A stretch of 64,000 nucleotides of DNA from Rhizobium vallis (GTDB lineage: Bacteria > Pseudomonadota > Alphaproteobacteria > Rhizobiales > Rhizobiaceae). The stretch spans positions 1 to 64,000 of the forward strand of contig NZ_ML133697.1 in assembly GCF_003985155.1 (NCBI RefSeq), given 5' to 3'. The notes beneath the pieces are model-generated. The model made no database searches. It was not told the DNA's origin and saw nothing but the letters and a program-made list of their open reading frames with translations. How positions within the stretch are numbered: the stretch's first letter is position 1; every line of letters begins with the position of its first letter. The position numbers and the translations under genes were made by a program. Below are positions 60,447 through 64,000 of the stretch, one piece after another.

Positions 60447-62618
60447 ATGTCCGGCGTAGCTCGTGATCAGGATGTGGACATCGACCTTGGCCAGTTGGTC
60501 CGCGCGGTCTGGGCGCGCCGTCTCAGGATTTTGACGATTACCCTCGTGGGGGCGGGCGTTGCCTTTGCCGGCGCCAAGATCATGTCGCCGCAATATCGCA
60601 GCGAAACACGCCTGCTGATCGAACCTCGCGCGCCGGCTTTCGCCAATACCCAGCAGATCAACGACGCCACCGCCGGCCCGCTGATGGACGAACTGAATAT
60701 CGCAAGCCAGGTGCAGCTCCTTCAATCGGCCGATCTCCTCAAGAAGGTCATCAACGACCTGAAGCTCTATAACCTGCCGGAATTCGACGATGCCGCCAAC
60801 GGCTCGGCCATGAGCAGCATTCTGGTGAAGCTGCACCTGAAGAAGAACCCGCTGGAAAACCCGCCCGAGGAGCGCATCATCGACGCGTTCATCGAGCGTC
60901 TGCAGGTCTATCAGGTGCCGGGTTCGCGCGTCATCGGCATCAATTTCACCTCCAAGGACCCGAAGCTCGCTGCCGCCATTCCGAACGCCATGGCGAATGT
61001 CTACCTGTCGACCCAGAGTGGCGCCAAGCTCGATTCCAATTCCGAGGCGACGCGCTGGCTGGAGCCGGAGATCGAAAACCTGCGCCAGAAGGTCAGCGAG
61101 GCGGAAAAGAAGGTCGCCGAATATCGCACCACCCACGGGCTGTTGCAGACGAACGGCACGACCACTTTTCCGGCCCAGCAATTGAACGATATTTCTGCCG
61201 AGCTGACCCGCGTGCGGGGCGACAAGGCCAATGCCGAGGCGAGGGCGCAGGCGGTACGCAACGCACTATCTTCGGGCGAGGCTTCCGACACGCTGCCTGA
61301 CATCATGTCCTCGCAGGCGATCCAGCGGCTGAAGGGAACGGAATCCGGCCTGCAGTCACAGATTTCAGACCTGCAGACCAGCCTTCTCAACAATCATCCC
61401 AGGCTGAAAAGCCTGCGCGCCCAGCTCTCGGATATCCGCGGCCAGATCCGCCAGGAGACGCAGAAGATCCTGACAAGCATCGAGAACGAGGCCAAGGTTG
61501 CCGATCTCAGAGCGAAGGAACTCGAGCGTCAGTCGGATACGGTGCAGGCCAACAGCGCCCGCGCCGGCGAGGACGAGGTCGGCCTCAATGCGCTGGAGCG
61601 TGAGGCGAACGCCCAGCGCCAGCTGCTTGAAACCTATCTGGTGCGCTACCGCGAGGCCGCCTCCCGCGCCGACAGCAATTCGAGCCCCGCAGACGCCCGT
61701 ATCGTTTCCAGGGCGATCGAACCGGTCGATCCCTATTTCCCGAAGGTCGTGCCGATCGTTATCGTCGCAGCCGTCGCGACGCTGATCGTCAGCGCCATCG
61801 TCATCATGCTGGCCGAACTCTTCAGCGGCCGGGCGCTACGCCCCGTCGATCTTTCCCCGAAGCTGTCTGAGGAAAACAAGGACATCGAGGAAGAGGACGT
61901 GCCGGAGGCAGCGCCCGTCGTCGTTGCGACTGTCAGACGGCCCGTCCAGCCGAGTATGCTCGCCATTGTCGCGGAAGAGGATGACGCCGTCGAGGAACTC
62001 AAGGCTGCCGAGGAGGTCCTGGAAGACGACAATGAATTCTCGGTCGCTTCCGTTGCGGATTATCTCACAGGCAGCCGCGCGCCGCTGGCAATCGCCATAT
62101 CTCCGACTGGCGACAATGGCTCGGCTACGACGGTTTCGCTGACCCGCATGCTCGCCGATGCCGGCCGTCGCGTCATCCTGATCGACATGACCGGTTCCGG
62201 ATGCCCGACAGAGCTGATGGCCGAGGACCGATCCGCCCCTGGCGTCACCGATCTACTCTGCGGTGAGGCGGCCTTCGGCGACACGATCCACAGCGACCGC
62301 TTTTCCGATGCCCATCTGATCCCGCAGGGCCAGAGCGATGTGCGCCGTGCCATGCGCGGAGTCGACAGGCTGTCGCTGCTGCTCGATGCGCTGGCCGCCG
62401 CATATGACCTGGTGGTCGTCGAATGTGGCGCGGCGGATGTCGCAGGCGTCTCGCGCCTGACGCGCAGCCGTGACGTCGAGATCATCCTCTCCCTGCCGGA
62501 GGTCGAGGAGACAATCTTCGTGACGCTGATGACGGAATTCCAGGCGGCGGGTTACCAGCGCGTCGTGCTGATGTCGGGCGGCGACGGGGCAGAGCAGGAA
62601 CTCGGCCGGGCCGCCTGA
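60447..62618 (+). CDS. Wzc/ExoP-like chain-length protein with degenerate kinase domain
   Basis: This 723-residue protein has a Wzz domain flanked by helices at about 25-45 and 430-455, a long periplasmic coiled coil (about 190-420) and a cytoplasmic BY-kinase-like domain (about 545-710). In the latter the P-loop reads SPTGDNGSATTVSL: the Walker A Lys is replaced by Ala. The Walker A' aspartate (RVILIDMTG) is kept, and there is no tyrosine cluster at the C-terminus. It probably regulates polymer length without kinase activity. It is divergent from the Wza gene. Confidence 0.9.
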   Translation: MSGVARDQDVDIDLGQLVRAVWARRLRILTITLVGAGVAFAGAKIMSPQYRSETRLLIEPRAPAFANTQQINDATAGPLMDELNIASQVQLLQSADLLKKVINDLKLYNLPEFDDAANGSAMSSILVKLHLKKNPLENPPEERIIDAFIERLQVYQVPGSRVIGINFTSKDPKLAAAIPNAMANVYLSTQSGAKLDSNSEATRWLEPEIENLRQKVSEAEKKVAEYRTTHGLLQTNGTTTFPAQQLNDISAELTRVRGDKANAEARAQAVRNALSSGEASDTLPDIMSSQAIQRLKGTESGLQSQISDLQTSLLNNHPRLKSLRAQLSDIRGQIRQETQKILTSIENEAKVADLRAKELERQSDTVQANSARAGEDEVGLNALEREANAQRQLLETYLVRYREAASRADSNSSPADARIVSRAIEPVDPYFPKVVPIVIVAAVATLIVSAIVIMLAELFSGRALRPVDLSPKLSEENKDIEEEDVPEAAPVVVATVRRPVQPSMLAIVAEEDDAVEELKAAEEVLEDDNEFSVASVADYLTGSRAPLAIAISPTGDNGSATTVSLTRMLADAGRRVILIDMTGSGCPTELMAEDRSAPGVTDLLCGEAAFGDTIHSDRFSDAHLIPQGQSDVRRAMRGVDRLSLLLDALAAAYDLVVVECGAADVAGVSRLTRSRDVEIILSLPEVEETIFVTLMTEFQAAGYQRVVLMSGGDGAEQELGRAA

Positions 62619-62622
62619 ACGG

Positions 62623-63864
62623 TCAACCGATCCGGGCTCGGATGCCCTGGGCGAATTTATAGAGCTTCGGCCGCGCCTTGATATGCGCCTTGCCGCGGGT
62701 GATGATCCGGTGTGCGGCGGCGCCGACGATGCCGAAGGGCGAAACCGGCAGCACGACGTCGTAATGCGCTGTCTCCACAGGCGCCCAGGAACGCTTGTAG
62801 GTCTGGTCGCCGAGGCCGAAATCGAACAGCGCGACCCCCTTGCCATGCAGTCCCGAGATGGTCTGCCAATAAAGGAATTCGCCGGGGCTCGTATCCGGCA
62901 CGACCCCTTCGTCGATCGCGCCGAACTGGCAGATGATGTGGTCGCCCTTGCGCGAAATCCCTGAAATCGCGGCGATGCGGCCCTGATTTTCGCCCTTGAG
63001 CCGGAGCACATGCATCTGCAGTCCGAAATATTGGTTCGCGTCATCCCGCTTGTCGATGAGGCCATGCAGGAAGGTCCGAGTCTCCTTGTCTGCGAAAACG
63101 TCTGGCAGGCCGAGGTTGGTGAAGCGGACGCTCTTCAGGCGGAAGAACGTATCAAGCAGGTGGTGCTGTTCTTCCGATGTGCTGGGGATGACGTATTCGA
63201 AGCCGCCGGCTGCCTCGAGGCGCTTCGACTGAACACGGAATTTCTTGCGCCGGGTCTTGGCATTGAGCTGCTTCAGCGTTTCCTCGAACGTGGGATGAAA
63301 CGGCAGCTGATAGGCGTGATTCTGATTTTGCACCATCGGCAGCCCGGTGAGCGGGGTCTGCCGCTCGCGCCATTCCAGCGGAATGTTCTGCAGCAACAGG
63401 AGATCGGCCCGACCCTTCAGCGCGTGCTGCAGCTGGCCGGCGAATTTGTCTGCATCGATGCTTCCGCCGCTTTCCGCGAAATTTTCGGAGAACAGGCCGG
63501 TATTGATATTGCTGTGATCGGCGCCGATGAACCTCGCGACGGAAAGCCCGCGGGACTTGACGATCTCGACCGGCAGAATGAAGGCCGTCTGACCGTCATA
63601 GGTGCCCTTGAGGATCGCGAGCGGTCGCTGAAAGGCGCTCACCCAGGCGGCGCACCAGTCGTAGCTTTGATGCAAGGATTGAAGATTGTCGCGCTCCAGC
63701 GCGCGCCAGTCGTCTTCCAGCGGCTGCATCGAGTCGAAGACTTCGATGTCGATTTGAGCCATGGCGAGTTTCATGCTCAGCTGGCGCAGGCGGGAAACGG
63801 CCGTGTCGGCCAGCGCCACGCCGGCTGACGGCTGTTCATGAACATCGAGCTTTTGCGTCTGCAC
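62623..63864 (-). CDS. GNAT/FemAB-like acyltransferase of the polysaccharide locus
   Basis: This 413-residue protein has a double-GNAT architecture of the Acetyltransf_6/FemAB type: WRALERDNLQSLHQSYDWCAAW at the N-terminal part, VESKRLEAAG-like KKFRVQSKRLEAAGGFEYV in the middle, and SPGEFLYWQTISGLHGKGVALFDFG toward the end. It may acylate or modify the sugar polymer, as in other rhizobial EPS loci. GTG at 63864 is chosen because GGAG lies seven bases upstream; an in-frame GTG at 63933 is an alternative. It is tail-to-tail with the Wzc-like gene (four-base gap). Confidence 0.85.
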   Translation of the reverse strand: MQTQKLDVHEQPSAGVALADTAVSRLRQLSMKLAMAQIDIEVFDSMQPLEDDWRALERDNLQSLHQSYDWCAAWVSAFQRPLAILKGTYDGQTAFILPVEIVKSRGLSVARFIGADHSNINTGLFSENFAESGGSIDADKFAGQLQHALKGRADLLLLQNIPLEWRERQTPLTGLPMVQNQNHAYQLPFHPTFEETLKQLNAKTRRKKFRVQSKRLEAAGGFEYVIPSTSEEQHHLLDTFFRLKSVRFTNLGLPDVFADKETRTFLHGLIDKRDDANQYFGLQMHVLRLKGENQGRIAAISGISRKGDHIICQFGAIDEGVVPDTSPGEFLYWQTISGLHGKGVALFDFGLGDQTYKRSWAPVETAHYDVVLPVSPFGIVGAAAHRIITRGKAHIKARPKLYKFAQGIRARIG

Positions 63865-64000
63865 GGGTGGTCTCCGGTCAAGAATACTGAGCGGAAAGTA
63901 GGGGTGCCGGACGTATATTTGGTTTAACTGCACGTGATGGGCGAGGTTTTCCGCCGATCACGGTTATTCGGCCGTTAATCGCCTCACTGCTGCCGCGGTC

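Overview
This window is a chromosomal segment of a fast-growing alphaproteobacterium of the Rhizobiaceae, most likely Rhizobium in the leguminosarum/etli group. The support is GC-rich coding sequence with strong third-position bias, GTG/TTG starts, DUF982 and DUF1236 proteins, an ldtR-ldtP pair, an Asp-rich magnesium-type HemB, the pairing of ihfA with a MerR gene, a BcsN-type cellulose operon and a polysaccharide locus whose gene order resembles the Agrobacterium unipolar polysaccharide (upp) cluster. The species call is inference.

Regions. (1) 0.2-9 kb holds a phytase-like esterase, rnd with a translationally coupled class III cyclase, a Tat-exported multicopper oxidase, aspS and an exported protein of unknown function. 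(2) 9-17 kb holds parC, an AHSA1-type protein, an AbrB/Doc toxin-antitoxin pair, a DMT exporter, a 356-bp MITE-like element, bpt, an RDD protein, hemB and a small membrane protein. (3) 17-26 kb holds ldtR, ldtP and then glyA-nrdR-ribD-ribE, with ribH-nusB separated from ribE by three minus-strand genes. ribD carries an in-frame palindromic repeat. (4) 26-34 kb is core: hppA, bamE, a CBP3-type chaperone, yceD-plsX-fabH-ihfA-merR. (5) 33.7-36.3 kb is signalling: a lone receiver, a hybrid histidine kinase and a DUF1236 protein. (6) 36.6-45.7 kb is a tightly coupled cellulose operon (bcsN-bcsA-bcsB-bcsZ-TPR gene). (7) 45.8-55.6 kb holds a HAD phosphatase, tRNA-Pro(GGG), small conserved orphans and an accessory carbohydrate module (ROK repressor, six-hairpin glycosidase, GNAT, ABC binding protein and two permeases, no ATPase). 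(8) 55.6-63.9 kb is a Wzx/Wzy-style polysaccharide locus (Wzy/O-antigen ligase, WbaP-type initiating transferase, GT4, Wza, Wzc-like protein, GNAT/FemAB).

How the parts fit together. Cellulose and a upp/glucomannan-like polysaccharide are both surface polymers used by rhizobia for root-hair attachment. Here their loci lie about 10 kb apart, with the accessory sugar module between them. The most unusual DNA features are the two palindromic mobile-type elements: one supplies a stop codon to bpt and a ribosome-binding site to the neighbouring transporter, and the other is translated as about 63 extra residues inside RibD. I found no CRISPR array, rRNA, prophage or intact insertion sequence.
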